NCBI RefSeq assembly: GCF_033547095.1
Contig: NZ_CP137852.1
Location: forward strand, 310,001 to 374,000
DNA length: 64,000 nucleotides
Source: Sediminicoccus rosea
GTDB taxonomy: Bacteria > Pseudomonadota > Alphaproteobacteria > Acetobacterales > Acetobacteraceae
Reading direction: 5' to 3'
Part shown: piece after piece, positions 62,741 to 64,000 of the stretch
How positions within the stretch are numbered: the first letter of the stretch is position 1
How the letters are laid out: each line of letters starts with the position of its first letter
Made by a program: the position numbers and the translations under genes
The notes under the pieces: generated by a model
Databases searched by the model: none
Seen by the model: only the letters and a program-made list of their open reading frames with translations
Told to the model about the DNA's origin: nothing

Positions 62741-64000
62741 TCAGGCGGCGCGGATCTCCGCCAGGAACCGGTCCACCTGGCCGCGCATCTGATCCGCCTG
62801 GCGGGCGAGGTTGCCGGAGGCGCCGCGCAGTTCGACGGCGGAGCTGCCGGTCCGCTCGGCGCCTTCGCGCACTCCGGCGGCATGGCGCGCGGCGTCCTGC
62901 GTGCCCGCCGCGGCCTCCGCCACCGCGCGGCCGATCTCCCGCGTCGCGGCCGACTGCTGTTCCGCCGCCGCCGCAACGGCGCTGGTATTCGCTTCCATCT
63001 GCGAGATGGTGCGCGAGATGCCGGCGATGGCGGCCACGGTGCGCGCGGTCTCCTGCTGCATCGTGCCAATCTGCGCGCCGATCTCCTCGGTGGCCTTGGC
63101 GGTCTGGGCCGCGAGTGTCTTCACCTCGGAGGCGACGACGGCGAAGCCCTTGCCCGCCTCGCCCGCGCGGGCGGCCTCGATCGTCGCGTTCAGGGCGAGA
63201 AGGTTGGTCTGGCTGGCGATGCCGCTGATGAGTTGCACCACCTCGCCGATGCGCTGGGCGGCATTGGCCAGGCCCTGCACCGTCGCATCTGTCTCCTGCG
63301 CATTGCTGGCGGCGTCGCGCGCCACGGCCGCGGCCTCCTGCACCTGGCGCGAGATCTCGGCGATCGAGGCGGAAAGCTCCTCCGAGGCGCCAGCCACGGA
63401 TTGCACATTGGCACTCGCCTGCTCGGCGGCGGCGGCGACGGAGGTGGCGCGCTCGGTGCCGTCGGTGGCGTTCACGCTCATCTCCGTCGAGGTCTGTTCC
63501 AGCCCGCTGGCCGCGACGGTGAGGGCGCCCAGCACCTCCGCCGTCTCGGATTCGAAGCGGTGGATCAGCGCCTCGATCCGCTGGGCGCGGTCGGCCTTGG
63601 CGGATTCCTCCGCCAGGCGCGCCGCGGCCAGTTCCTCGCGCTGCAGCGCGCCGCGGCGCAGCGTCTCCACCGCCGTGGCCAGGCGGCCCAGCTCATCCTG
63701 CCGGTCCTGGCCGGGCACGGCGGTGGTGAGTTCGCCGGTGGCGATGCGGTCCACCACCTCGGTCGTGGCCTGCAGGGGCGAGACCACGCGGCGCAGCAGC
63801 AGCAGCACGGCGGCGGCCGAGAGCAGCGCCGTCACCAGCACGAGCGCGAGGCCGATGCCGAGCGACAGCCAGGCCGCGCGCGTCATGTCCCGCGCCTTGC
63901 CCAGCGCATCGTCCAGCGCGGTGTCGCGCAGCTGCAGGATGCTGGCCTGGGCCGGGAGGGACCAGGCGCGGAAGGCCGTGAGATCCTCCGACCAGGGGGT
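62741..64000 (-). CDS. Methyl-accepting chemotaxis protein (5' end beyond window)
   Basis: The minus-strand reading frame stays open to the window end, so the N-terminus is missing. The visible part has a periplasmic/transmembrane segment ([28 protein letters not shown]), a HAMP domain ([35 protein letters not shown]), and a long MCP signalling coiled coil with the hairpin tip [33 protein letters not shown]. It senses an unknown signal and signals to CheA. It converges on chvI with only 12 bp between stops. Confidence 0.95.
   Translation of the reverse strand, partial: TPWSEDLTAFRAWSLPAQASILQLRDTALDDALGKARDMTRAAWLSLGIGLALVLVTALLSAAAVLLLLRRVVSPLQATTEVVDRIATGELTTAVPGQDRQDELGRLATAVETLRRGALQREELAAARLAEESAKADRAQRIEALIHRFESETAEVLGALTVAASGLEQTSTEMSVNATDGTERATSVAAAAEQASANVQSVAGASEELSASIAEISRQVQEAAAVARDAASNAQETDATVQGLANAAQRIGEVVQLISGIASQTNLLALNATIEAARAGEAGKGFAVVASEVKTLAAQTAKATEEIGAQIGTMQQETARTVAAIAGISRTISQMEANTSAVAAAAEQQSAATREIGRAVAEAAAGTQDAARHAAGVREGAERTGSSAVELRGASGNLARQADQMRGQVDRFLAEIRAA

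Overview
The window is very GC-rich and densely coding, with strong G/C preference at third codon positions and frequent 4-base ATGA/GTGA overlaps between genes. Gene content points to an aerobic alphaproteobacterium, most likely Rhodospirillales/Acetobacteraceae (Roseomonas-like). The clues are ChvI, a phasin, a SahR-type ArsR/methyltransferase next to metH, a speF-type leader before ornithine decarboxylase, a periplasmic Tat-exported formate dehydrogenase with its full accessory set, and three orphan Bug-family solute-binding proteins. The placement is inference from gene content; no rRNA gene lies in the window.

Layout. 1-9.6 kb: housekeeping genes (ccmBA, acnA, a CHAP lipoprotein, a YjbF-like lipoprotein, proB-uppP, small exported proteins) and a two-gene STAS/anti-sigma-kinase pair. 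9.6-24.6 kb: a metallo-hydrolase, then a large formate dehydrogenase (FDH) locus. The locus holds a divergent polyferredoxin, a chain of overlapping accessory genes (a degenerate biotin/lipoate ligase homologue, DUF6505, DUF6352, DUF3305, DUF3306), an HTH-TorD fusion behind its own promoter/palindrome, a small Tat-signal protein, fdhA, fdhB and fdhC, then an outer-membrane protein and the molybdenum cofactor genes mobB and moeA. 24.6-31.4 kb: enoyl-CoA hydratase, rdgB-rph divergent from hrcA-grpE, a Bug protein, and ornithine decarboxylase with a long structured leader. 31.4-43.7 kb: an SDR protein, TPP-riboswitch-controlled thiS-thiG, aroQ-accB-accC, a Bug protein, a TetR-like regulator, a phasin, another Bug protein, and a minus-strand catabolic-looking operon (MBL protein, FAD monooxygenase, DUF2783, M20 amidohydrolase). 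43.7-54 kb: SahR-metH with a clear palindromic operator, a lipoprotein, a cation efflux protein, TonB, and the cobalamin operon cobT-cobS-cobC-cobO. 54-64 kb: a quinone-oxidoreductase-like dehydrogenase with an LpxL-type acyltransferase, pckA, a HugZ-like protein, an outer-membrane protein, DUF2252, AraC-GyrI, chvI, and a chemotaxis receptor cut by the window end.

How the parts connect. The FDH locus is close to self-contained: structural subunits, Tat leader peptide, dedicated chaperone, uncharacterised maturation factors and Mo-cofactor genes. metH needs cobalamin, and four late cobalamin genes plus a tonB lie within 10 kb. accB/accC feed fatty acid synthesis.

Most unusual features: (i) a YdaS/Cro-like DNA-binding domain fused to the N-terminus of the FDH chaperone TorD, immediately downstream of a 21-bp palindrome that fills the space between a good -35 and -10; (ii) a pseudo-ligase that lacks the catalytic residues of the biotin/lipoate ligase fold inside the FDH locus; (iii) a structured about 105-nt intergenic repeat present twice, with compensatory stem changes; (iv) an attenuator-like leader of the ornithine decarboxylase gene. 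No CRISPR array, tRNA, rRNA, insertion sequence, integrase or prophage was seen.
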